Assembly: GCA_011620465.1 (NCBI GenBank) | Contig: WOZC01000160.1 | Span: forward strand, 1-16,723 | Origin: Anaerolineaceae bacterium | GTDB lineage: Bacteria > Chloroflexota > Anaerolineae > Anaerolineales > Anaerolineaceae | Direction: 5' to 3' | Length of the DNA: 16,723 nucleotides | In this document: piece by piece, positions 7,460 to 12,922 of the stretch | How the letters are laid out: the number at the start of each line of letters is the position of its first letter | How positions within the stretch are numbered: the first letter of the stretch is position 1 | Notes under the pieces: generated by a model | What the model was told of the DNA's origin: nothing | Databases searched by the model: none | What the model saw: the letters and a program-made list of their open reading frames with translations, nothing else | Program-made: the position numbers and the translations under genes

Positions 7460-7488
7460 AATGGCGGTCCCGATAAAAGACCGCCATT
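7460..7488. terminator. Hairpin between convergent genes, possible bidirectional terminator
   Basis: AATGGCGGTC at 7460-7469 pairs perfectly with GACCGCCATT at 7479-7488 across a 9-nt loop. It lies 30 bp after the ftsZ-unit stop and 34 bp from the stop of the convergent minus-strand gene. T-rich tails on both sides (TTTAGATTT on plus, TTGATTATATTTTT on minus) are interrupted, so termination would be moderate. Confidence 0.65.
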
Positions 7489-7522
7489 TAGATTTAACAT
7501 ATAAATTTTGAATAACGAGCTC

Positions 7523-8503
7523 CTATTCGCCTGTATCTTTAAACATCGGGTAAACATAGTCCCGAATAGCAGTCTCGTTATCAGGATTGCCTTTTAGTTT
7601 GATCAGGCTCAAGACCTCATCATGGAAAACTGATTCCCCCGGCAGAAGGGTTTGCCAGGCACTCAAGCTTTCGAGTTCAAGCATAATTGGGTCAAAGTAA
7701 ATTTCAAGATTGCTGCCTAAATCAGGGTATTCACATTGCTCTTTTTGAGACTCCAACACCTGTATGACAATCATCAGGTCACCCAGACGGTATGCCAGCC
7801 AGGAAAGCTGGTTCCAGAAGCCTATCTTTTCCTTTCTCTTAGTCAAACGCTGGTCAATCTCAAGCCACTCTTCTTTCCACTGGTATGAAGGATTGTTCAG
7901 CCAGGAGTATGGCCAGAGATTGATACTGAATTGGGCTTGTAGTCGTTTTGCAGGAGTGGTCAGCGGGTTTAGAGGCATAAAACCCACACCCCCAGGAATG
8001 AAGGAACTGATAGCCCAGGAAGCAGTTTTGACAGGTTGGTTGCCTCGATTGACGATTTCGTTTCTCACGACATAAGACCCCAATAGTCCAAACCCACTCT
8101 CGGAACTTTTTTCAATGAATCTCTCACTTTCACAATTATCGGAGACTACGCGCAATGTCAGGCTCCTTTCAAGGTTACTCGCGTCGGCTGGTCTGGTTAG
8201 CTTCAGAGAGCCAACATGATCATCACTGGATACCCTCACTGGGTCATTATCCGGGATATAGGTATAGACAAGATCCTCAGGGGCTGCCCACACTCGATGA
8301 CCACCATAAAAATGATACTCCCCATCGCCAGTCCTGCCGATTTGATCCTGGAAAAGTTTAAACAGGTTTTTCCCACCAGCCAAACCAAAATAAACAATCC
8401 GTGGGCCAACGTCAGCAGTCGCGATCAATTCAACGGACCCACTTTTCAAGGCATAACAGTTTTCCCAGCCATAAGCGTTGGTCAAAAAGAGCTTTGTACT
8501 CAT
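7523..8503 (-). CDS. DUF4380-like protein with galactose-mutarotase-type fold
   Basis: This 326-aa protein is predicted to be a beta-sandwich, with strands such as VELIATADVGPRIVYFGL near the N-terminus and the block YGGHRVWAAPED (about residues 66-77), which resembles the GGHRLW-APE signature of DUF4380 proteins. These share the supersandwich fold of aldose mutarotases, but their substrate is generally not known. No signal peptide or membrane helix is seen. I chose the ATG at 8503, preceded by GGGAGA at 11 nt, over the in-frame ATG at 8527, which has no ribosome site and sits almost on a possible -10. The gene diverges from the 529-aa gene and converges on the ftsZ unit. Family assignment is from memory of the motif. 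Confidence 0.68.
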   Translation of the reverse strand: MSTKLFLTNAYGWENCYALKSGSVELIATADVGPRIVYFGLAGGKNLFKLFQDQIGRTGDGEYHFYGGHRVWAAPEDLVYTYIPDNDPVRVSSDDHVGSLKLTRPADASNLERSLTLRVVSDNCESERFIEKSSESGFGLLGSYVVRNEIVNRGNQPVKTASWAISSFIPGGVGFMPLNPLTTPAKRLQAQFSINLWPYSWLNNPSYQWKEEWLEIDQRLTKRKEKIGFWNQLSWLAYRLGDLMIVIQVLESQKEQCEYPDLGSNLEIYFDPIMLELESLSAWQTLLPGESVFHDEVLSLIKLKGNPDNETAIRDYVYPMFKDTGE

Positions 8504-8511
8504 TTTTTCGA

Positions 8512-8539
8512 TTGTCTCCCTGTGCATTTAATGTATAAT
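8512..8539 (+). promoter_or_regulatory. Sigma70-type promoter of the 529-aa gene
   Basis: TTGTCT at 8512-8517 and a perfect TATAAT at 8534-8539 are separated by 16 bp. The expected start of transcription is about 8546, giving a leader of about 25 nt that contains the GAGG ribosome site at 8561-8564. The minus-strand read of the same -10 region is TATACA (8537-8532), a possible -10 for the divergent gene. Confidence 0.55.
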
Positions 8540-8570
8540 CTAATAATACTTGACATATAAGAGGATTTTT

Positions 8571-10160
8571 ATGACCGTTTCACCCAACAAGAATGACCCG
8601 AACTACTGGGAAAAGATAGAGATTGGTGCAGATGACCTCCAATATCTGACAAATAATCTATTTGAAACGGAAGAACCGCTGCCAATTAACAAACTTAGCC
8701 TGGTATTGGTCAATCATCGTTTGGAAATGCTCACATTAGAACAAGCTTCCCGTCAAGCTGATGCTGGGTTCATTTACCTTCCAAAAGAAAGCTACCAGGT
8801 CGGCGATAAACTGAATTTCCCTGAATTGGACGGTGCTTCTGGTGTGATTGTAGCACTGCGGGAAGGTGATAACCCGGGATTAGGAGAATTCCAGGTAATG
8901 CAGGTTGAGTTTGATGATGGGACAATAAAAGAGTTTGCTTCAGGGTTGGAAGACCATTTACTCAACCAAAAGAATTACCAGAGCAATCCTGTTGAGGAAC
9001 AGAACGCAGAATCGGTGATGAAAATTTATGGACGCAACATCAACAGTTTGTTGCGCACCGCCCTCGACGAACAAAGCGACCTTGTCCGGATCGGTGACAC
9101 CTGGTTCCCTCGCTCGCTTCTGATCGATGTAGGTCCAGGACACCTCAATATTACCGAAGCGATCCTGGATTCGATGGCTGGTGGACCTATCAATATTCAT
9201 GAACTCATGCAGCAACTCGAATTAACTAACAGCGGTGAAAACCAGGAGTTGCTCGAATTTTCGTTGAATTATGCCCTTCAGGAAGATCCTCGTTTCGATG
9301 AGGTCGGTACCACCGGGCAATTTTCATGGTTCTTGCGTCGGCTCGAACCCGCGGAGGTCCTGGCCATTCCTATGTACCTTCACTCGGAAAACCTGTCAGT
9401 CATTTCTGACGAATTGGACGATATCACTTATCAACTTTTGGACGAGTTGGATGATGAGCTTTCTTTCACCGCAGAAGACATTAATGACGCTGAACCTGCA
9501 GATCGAATCTCCCTGACTCTAACCTATCCGCACTGGAGAGCCGGCAGTCTGCCTGTAACACCTCTTACGAACCAGGTTTTGCCTTCAGCACTTGAGTCTC
9601 ACACGATTAAAGTTGCATTTATCGATGAACAAACCCACCAACCAATCTCAGCCTGGATCGTTCGGGATCATAATTATGTGATTGGACTACGCGATTGGTA
9701 TGAAGAAAAGAATTTAATCCCCGGCAGCATTATTGAGATCTCCCGAACAGCTGACCCTGGGGTGATGAAGATCCAGCCCCAGAAAAAACGATCGAATAAA
9801 GAATGGATAAAAACGGTGCTGGTCGGAGCAGACGGCGGATTGGTTTTCGCCCTTCTGCGGCAACCAATCTCTGCTGGCTTCAACGAACGTATGGCGATCG
9901 CCATACCGGATATAAACGGGATAGACGAAGTGTGGCGAAACCGTCAAACCAAGTCCCCCACACTAAAAGCAGATATCATGCGTATGATGACCGAATTATC
10001 CAAGCTGAACAACCAGAGGCATGTTCACTTCGTCGATCTTTATGCTGCACTGAACGTAATTCGCCGGACAGCACCGATGGATTTACTCAACACATTGCTT
10101 TCGAGTGAAGACTTCTTCCATGTAGGGGACCACTACTACCACATCACAGAAAAAGCATAG
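8571..10160 (+). CDS. Unrecognised multi-domain protein with winged-helix-like segment
   Basis: This 529-aa protein belongs to no family I can name. The ATG at 8571 has GAGG 6 nt upstream; the in-frame TTG at 8550 is part of a TTGACA string and is less likely. An N-terminal helical region is followed by an SH3-like beta segment (about residues 70-130) with VGDKLNFP and GEFQVMQVEFDDGTIKEFA. Next is a stretch (about 190-258) with the helix-turn-helix-wing pattern ITEAILDSMAGGPINIHEL...DPRFDEVG..GQFSWFLR, resembling HARE-HTH/RpoE-delta-type domains. An acidic linker (DELDDITYQLLDELDDE) leads to a C-terminal alpha/beta region. There is no membrane segment or clear catalytic motif. The next gene follows after 8 bp, so the two form an operon. 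A nucleic-acid-binding role is inference only. Confidence 0.7.
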   Translation: MTVSPNKNDPNYWEKIEIGADDLQYLTNNLFETEEPLPINKLSLVLVNHRLEMLTLEQASRQADAGFIYLPKESYQVGDKLNFPELDGASGVIVALREGDNPGLGEFQVMQVEFDDGTIKEFASGLEDHLLNQKNYQSNPVEEQNAESVMKIYGRNINSLLRTALDEQSDLVRIGDTWFPRSLLIDVGPGHLNITEAILDSMAGGPINIHELMQQLELTNSGENQELLEFSLNYALQEDPRFDEVGTTGQFSWFLRRLEPAEVLAIPMYLHSENLSVISDELDDITYQLLDELDDELSFTAEDINDAEPADRISLTLTYPHWRAGSLPVTPLTNQVLPSALESHTIKVAFIDEQTHQPISAWIVRDHNYVIGLRDWYEEKNLIPGSIIEISRTADPGVMKIQPQKKRSNKEWIKTVLVGADGGLVFALLRQPISAGFNERMAIAIPDINGIDEVWRNRQTKSPTLKADIMRMMTELSKLNNQRHVHFVDLYAALNVIRRTAPMDLLNTLLSSEDFFHVGDHYYHITEKA

Positions 10161-10168
10161 GAGGATCA

Positions 10169-10591
10169 ATGCTAAATAAATCCAGTTTGATGAAACCGAA
10201 CAGGAATACAAAATTTCGCATTGATTTTGATTGGTGGAAATCCCAGGACCGAAATTGGCGAAATTCGCTGATCACTTTTCTCTGTCCTGAACATAGGGAG
10301 GCTTTTGCCCAATTCAGTGATGAAGCCGTGCTGGATTTGGTAGATCCGGAAACTGGTGAAGTAACCAAAGGTGATGCTCTTATTTATACACTGATCACTC
10401 ACTGTGCCCGCCAGGAAGATTTCATTACGCCAAATGCCCCCCTGGTCGATTCTATTTTCAAGGTTTTTCTCAGCAAAAATAACAAGCCAATGAATGCTGA
10501 TGAATTGTCCGAAATTATCCGAAAACCGGCAATGACGATTCTCAGTACAATCGGTTCAACTCGGGTATATAAAGGAATCCGCCCTCTCTGA
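10169..10591 (+). CDS. Unrecognised 140-aa protein with C-terminal winged-helix-like motif
   Basis: The ATG at 10169 has a strong Shine-Dalgarno (AGGAGG, 4 nt spacing) that overlaps the stop of the preceding gene. The protein has a conserved-looking aromatic segment FRIDFDWWKSQDRNWR near residues 17-32 and a CPEH motif. The C-terminal stretch PMNADELSEIIRKPAMTILSTIG followed by RVYKGIRPL is typical in shape of a winged helix (recognition helix plus wing). No membrane segment is seen. It is the second gene of a two-gene operon whose first member also has a helix-turn-helix-like region. A short CCTC-TCT-GAGG hairpin followed by TTTTTG overlaps its stop codon and could be a weak terminator. Function unknown. 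Confidence 0.72.
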   Translation: MLNKSSLMKPNRNTKFRIDFDWWKSQDRNWRNSLITFLCPEHREAFAQFSDEAVLDLVDPETGEVTKGDALIYTLITHCARQEDFITPNAPLVDSIFKVFLSKNNKPMNADELSEIIRKPAMTILSTIGSTRVYKGIRPL

Positions 10592-10607
10592 GGCTTTTTG
10601 TTAGTAG

Positions 10608-10613
10608 TATAAT
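10608..10613 (+). promoter_or_regulatory. -10 element of the tRNA-Arg gene
   Basis: A perfect TATAAT lies 10 bp before the first base of the tRNA. No convincing -35 is seen 16-18 bp upstream, so either it is weak or the tRNA is also reached by read-through from the preceding operon. Confidence 0.45.
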
Positions 10614-10623
10614 CAACCACCTT

Positions 10624-10696
10624 GCCCCCGTAGCTCAATGGACAGAGCACCAGTCTTCTAAACTGTTGGTTGCGCGTTCGATTCGCGCCGGGGGTA
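10624..10696 (+). tRNA. tRNA-Arg (anticodon UCU)
   Basis: The 73-nt cloverleaf folds as follows. The acceptor stem is GCCCCCG / CGGGGGT with a terminal G-U pair. The D arm is GCTC...GAGC. The anticodon arm is CCAGT-CTTCTAA-ACTGT, giving anticodon TCT, which reads AGA (Arg). The variable loop is TGGTT. The T arm is GCGCG-TTCGATT-CGCGC and the discriminator base is A. Position 27-43 is a C-U mismatch, so the anticodon stem has four good pairs. CCA is not encoded. Seven T follow directly (10697-10703). Confidence 0.95.
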
Positions 10697-10703
10697 TTTT
10701 TTT
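10697..10703 (+). terminator. T run directly after tRNA-Arg
   Basis: Seven consecutive T follow the discriminator base of the tRNA, preceded by the GC-rich T arm and acceptor stem. This could release RNA polymerase directly after the tRNA, although no dedicated hairpin is present. Confidence 0.4.
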
Positions 10704-10733
10704 ACACGTTCTCAAACAAATCGTCGAAAAATG

Positions 10734-11135
10734 CGAAACCATCTTTTTGTGGGTTATGCTGCGATTTTCGATCTGACAGGCGAAACCATCTTTTCAATCA
10801 ACAAATCAAGCAAAGATCTTTCGCAAAGGATGCTCCATTAAACTTAAGGGGAAAACAAGATGGTAACCTAACAAAGACCGAACAAGTCTTAGCATTCAGG
10901 ATGACAAATTCATAGAGGATAACAAAGAGATTAGTTTTCAAATTTAGCCCCTCTATATTGTGACTATGCGCATAATTTTGTTTCCTCAACAAGTGAGGTT
11001 CCTCGGTGTAATTATCATTACGTAGGAGCCCTTTCTGTAGTTCAGGTTGTGCTTTTCAATCTAACGGGTGAAACTATCTCAATGCAGGTTTAGTTACGTT
11101 TTTCAACCTGACAGGCGAATCAGGCTCTTCATTGA
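10734..11135 (+). repeat. Dispersed degenerate repeat, type A (three copies plus a fragment)
   Basis: A unit of about 45 bp built around TTTTCAAYCTGACAGGCGAA recurs at about 10751-10799, 11045-11082 and 11087-11135. For example, ATCTGACAGGCGAAACCATC at 10771-10790 matches ATCTAACGGGTGAAACTATC at 11059-11078 at 16 of 20 positions. A 14-bp piece, CGAAACCATCTTTT, is repeated exactly at 10734-10747 and 10781-10794. No open reading frame with coding character lies here. Confidence 0.65.
10800..10975 (+). repeat. Type B repeat, most diverged copy
   Basis: This stretch shares with the two clearer B copies the pieces AGATCTTTCGCAAAGGATGCT (10814-10834), CAGGATGACAAA (about 10897-10908) and TGACTATGCGCAT near 10961-10973. 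Spacing inside the copy is expanded by insertions. It is judged homologous by order of the shared blocks rather than by overall identity. Confidence 0.5.
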
Positions 11136-11270
11136 ACTAATAATAGAGAGATCCCTCACAAAAGATGCTCGGGATGATAAAACGATAAATTGCGACAAAT
11201 CCGGCTCAAGATGACAAAAAATGTTGGTTGCTCGACAATAATATCACTCATTTGTGGCTATGCGCATTGA
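11125..11270 (+). repeat. Type B repeat, copy 1 (about 146 bp)
   Basis: It begins CTCTTCATTGAACTAAT and ends TTTGTGGCTATGCGCATTGA, and aligns along its whole length with 11295-11436 at roughly 85 percent by eye. It contains two internal copies of CTCRRGATGAYAAA (11168-11181 and 11205-11218) and a short inverted repeat ATCCC...GGGAT. It is noncoding in all frames as far as I can see. Confidence 0.8.
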
Positions 11271-11294
11271 TTTCTGTCCCCAATAAGAAGCAAA

Positions 11295-11436
11295 CTCTTC
11301 ATTGAACTAATTATAGAAAGAACCTTCGTACAGGATACTCAGGATGACAAAACGATTGTGACAAATCCGACTCAAGATGACAATAAATATTGGTTGCTCG
11401 GCAATAATATCTCTCATTTGTGGCTATGCGCATTGA
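11295..11436 (+). repeat. Type B repeat, copy 2 (about 142 bp)
   Basis: This is a direct repeat of 11125-11270 with a period of 170 bp and the same start (CTCTTCATTGAACTAAT) and end (TTTGTGGCTATGCGCATTGA) blocks. It has a 4-bp deletion near the middle and scattered substitutions. It contains CTCAGGATGACAAA at 11338-11351 and CTCAAGATGACAAT at 11371-11384. Many substitutions between copies indicate an old duplication. Confidence 0.8.
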
Positions 11437-11526
11437 GTGGCGTCGCTTCCCATTAATTAACCTTAGATAATCTACTCCACTCATTTTGCTTTTGGGTGAT
11501 AATAAAATATAGTAGAAAGGAAAACT

Positions 11527-11907
11527 ATGAATTTACTCAAACGATGGATTGTTATTATGCTTGCGGTATTTCTGGCAGCCTGGCTCGTTCCCGGAATCCA
11601 GGTGAACAATGGTGGATGGGCAGCCTACGCGATCATGGCGGCTGTGCTTGCCATATTGAACGCGATTTTATTGCCGATCCTCAAGGCACTCTCCTGCGGA
11701 CTAATTGTTCTAACCCTCGGGCTTTTCAGCTTGGTCCTGAACGCGGCGATGTTCATGCTCTCCTCCAACATATCCCAGACCTGGTTCGGGGCGGGATACC
11801 AGGTGGAGGGATGGTTAGCCGCATTTCTCGGTTCGCTGATCGTGAGTATTGCCACAATGCTGTTTGCTAACGACAAATCCGCTAAACGCGACCGGGATAA
11901 TAGTTGA
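11527..11907 (+). CDS. Phage-holin-family-4 (PF04020/YvlD-type) integral membrane protein
   Basis: This 126-aa protein is very hydrophobic, with four predicted membrane helices at about residues 6-24, 30-50, 55-80 and 92-113, a loop with GAGYQVEGW before the last helix, and a short charged tail (DKSAKRDRDNS). The pattern LVPGI, ILNAILLPILKAL and LGLFSLVLNAAMFML is characteristic of PF04020, a family named after a mycobacteriophage holin but found widely on bacterial chromosomes as YvlD. The role of chromosomal members is not settled; B. subtilis YvlD belongs to a stress-linked operon. AAAGGA precedes the ATG by 6 nt, and a GATAAT at 11498-11503 may be its -10. The gene stands alone, with no endolysin or other phage genes nearby, so a lysis role is unlikely. 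Confidence 0.88.
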   Translation: MNLLKRWIVIMLAVFLAAWLVPGIQVNNGGWAAYAIMAAVLAILNAILLPILKALSCGLIVLTLGLFSLVLNAAMFMLSSNISQTWFGAGYQVEGWLAAFLGSLIVSIATMLFANDKSAKRDRDNS

Positions 11908-11916
11908 TCTACACGG

Positions 11917-11951
11917 CAATCCAGTGAAATAAATATTCCTTCACTGGATTG
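11917..11951. terminator. Perfect 12-bp hairpin after the holin-family gene
   Basis: CAATCCAGTGAA at 11917-11928 pairs perfectly with TTCACTGGATTG at 11940-11951 across an 11-nt AT-rich loop, 9 bp after the stop codon. There is no T run on either side (TACAAACAAAAAG follows), so it may stabilise the 3' end or act as a factor-dependent terminator rather than a classic intrinsic one. Confidence 0.5.
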
Positions 11952-12087
11952 TACAAACAAAAAGAAGGATTGTAGACGATGTCAGATCTAACATATTGAC
12001 AGGTTCGATCATCCTCAACCCCCTGGTGAGCATGCTATTTTTGTCTACACCGGATTTAAGCTCCTGACATCCTCGACCAAAAATATC

Positions 12088-12115
12088 TTGACACAAAAAA
12101 AATCTGGTGTGTCAA
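12088..12115. promoter_or_regulatory. Inverted repeat TTGACAC...GTGTCAA upstream of the rpsF operon
   Basis: TTGACAC (12088-12094) and GTGTCAA (12109-12115) form a perfect 7-bp inverted repeat with a 14-bp A-rich spacer. It could be an operator for a dimeric regulator or a pair of opposed -35 elements; no -10 at proper spacing is seen for either direction. The stretch 11952-12087 between the holin hairpin and this repeat shows only a 7-bp inverted repeat, TGTAGAC/GTCTACA (11971-11977, 12043-12049), and no gene. Confidence 0.35.
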
Positions 12116-12120
12116 AAATA

Positions 12121-12150
12121 ACTGGCGATCTCTGGTGATTTCTGGTGATT
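12121..12150 (+). repeat. Three tandem 10-bp repeats upstream of the rpsF promoter
   Basis: Three adjacent 10-bp units, ACTGGCGATC, TCTGGTGATT and TCTGGTGATT, follow each other without gaps and end 3 bp before the proposed -35. Ten-bp spacing puts the CTGG core on the same face of the helix, as expected for a regulatory-protein binding array. Confidence 0.6.
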
Positions 12151-12153
12151 TCC

Positions 12154-12181
12154 TTGCAAGATTTCCTGTTTGTGATAAACT
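12154..12181 (+). promoter_or_regulatory. Promoter of the rpsF-rpsR-foldase operon
   Basis: TTGCAA at 12154-12159 is followed after 16 bp by TAAACT at 12176-12181, which is preceded by TGA (an extended -10 pattern). Transcription would start near 12188, leaving a structured leader of about 90 nt before the rpsF start codon. Confidence 0.45.
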
Positions 12182-12193
12182 TTGTCTGTTAAA

Positions 12194-12275
12194 TTCGGCT
12201 TGAGCCGAAAATCAAACCTTCCACTCCTGCCCGCCGACGGCTTTGGCAGGAGCAAACCCGAGGAAAGGAGCCTCG
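12194..12275 (+). promoter_or_regulatory. Structured rpsF mRNA leader, candidate S6:S18 autoregulatory element
   Basis: Three hairpins lie in a row. The first is TTCGGC/GCCGAA (12194-12209, 4-nt loop). The second is CTCCTGCC (12224-12231) with GGCAGGAG (12245-12252), whose loop contains the nested GCC-GAC-GGC. The third is CGAGG (12259-12263) with CCTCG (12271-12275), holding the Shine-Dalgarno AAAGGAG (12264-12270) in its loop. Bacterial S6:S18 complexes are known to bind a structured motif with a CCG element in the leader of their own mRNA; the CCGCCG in the second hairpin would be the place to look. The assignment is inference. Confidence 0.5.
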
Positions 12276-12279
12276 AAGT

Positions 12280-12564
12280 ATGCATAAATACGAACTTATT
12301 TTTATTCTCCAGGCAGACCTGGACGAAGCAACACTGGATGCTGCTGTCGAAAACATCGAAACCCTTATCAAGAATAATCAAGGTGAAATCACCCAGACTA
12401 ACCGCTGGGGTAAACGGAAACTGGCTTATCCCATTCGAAAGATGAACGAAGGCTATTATGTTCTGGTTAACTTTGACTATAAACCCGAAGAAGTTGCGAC
12501 TCTTAAACGCACAATCGGCTTTAATGAACAAATCCTACGCTCTAGCGTAATTCGCGTTGATTAA
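12280..12564 (+). CDS. rpsF: 30S ribosomal protein S6
   Basis: This 94-aa protein has the usual length and order of S6: KYELIFIL at the start, the helix DEATLDAAVENIETLI, the strand around GEITQTNRWGKRKLAYPIRKM, GYYVLVNFD, and the C-terminal RTIGFNEQILRSSVIRVD. S6 binds S18 and 16S rRNA helix 22 in the platform of the small subunit. The start is fixed by AAAGGAG 9 nt upstream. It is followed after 12 bp by rpsR with no ssb gene between, unlike the common rpsF-ssb-rpsR order. Expression may be controlled by the hairpin leader just before it. Confidence 0.96.
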   Translation: MHKYELIFILQADLDEATLDAAVENIETLIKNNQGEITQTNRWGKRKLAYPIRKMNEGYYVLVNFDYKPEEVATLKRTIGFNEQILRSSVIRVD

Positions 12565-12576
12565 TCTGGAGGAAGA

Positions 12577-12900
12577 ATGACTGAATATAGATCCTATGAC
12601 CGTGGCGATCGCAATGACCGCAATGACCGCGGAGATTCCCGCGACCGCGGTGGCAACCGCAACCGTCGTTTCGTTTCCCGCCCCAAATTCTGCCAGTTCT
12701 GCAGCGACAAGAAATTGGCTATTGACTACAAAAATGTCGAGCTGTTAGCCCGTTTCATCAATGAAACTGGGAAAATCCGACCCCGCCGCCAGACCGGCAC
12801 TTGCGCCAGGCATCAGCGAGAAGTTGCGAAAGCCATTAAGAACGCCCGCCATATCGCCTTGCTTCCTTTCGAAGGTGATTTCTGGGTTGAAAACAATTAG
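12577..12900 (+). CDS. rpsR: 30S ribosomal protein S18, zinc-ribbon (C+) type
   Basis: This 107-aa protein carries the S18 core KFCQFCSDKKLAIDYKN and ETGKIRPRRQTGTCARHQR, ending in ARHIALLPFEGD. S18 partners with S6 on the small-subunit platform. The cysteines of CQFC plus the Cys and His of TGTCARHQ form the probable zinc site of C+ type S18. The protein is longer than the usual 75-80 aa because of an N-terminal arm of about 32 residues rich in Arg, Asp, Gly and Asn (repeats of DRN/DRG), encoded by short tandem repeats such as CGCAATGAC twice at about 12610. GGAGG 6 nt before the ATG supports the start. The foldase gene follows after 22 bp. Confidence 0.95.
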   Translation: MTEYRSYDRGDRNDRNDRGDSRDRGGNRNRRFVSRPKFCQFCSDKKLAIDYKNVELLARFINETGKIRPRRQTGTCARHQREVAKAIKNARHIALLPFEGDFWVENN

Positions 12901-12922
12901 TCACCATTGAGAAGGAATTGAT

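Noticed and set aside
8550..8570. TTG at 8550 as start of the 529-aa gene, or TTGACA at 8550-8555 as a -35
   Set aside because: The ATG at 8571 has a proper ribosome site. A -10 for this TTGACA would fall in the coding region and none is seen there.
10670..10915. 81-aa open frame running out of the tRNA
   Set aside because: It overlaps the tRNA and lies in repeat DNA, with no ribosome site or coding-like composition.
10734..11436. CRISPR array
   Set aside because: The repeats are long, degenerate and irregularly spaced, with no short identical repeats or uniform unique spacers, and no cas genes are present.
11496..11870. 124-aa frame overlapping the holin-family gene
   Set aside because: It is an alternative frame of the membrane protein gene; the 126-aa frame has the helices, ribosome site and family pattern.
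11527..11907. Prophage remnant because of the holin-family name
   Set aside because: PF04020 proteins are common chromosomal genes, and no integrase, lysin or structural gene is nearby.
11996..12041. Promoter from TTGACA at 11996-12001 with TATTTT at 12036-12041
   Set aside because: The spacing is 34 bp, far outside the usable range.
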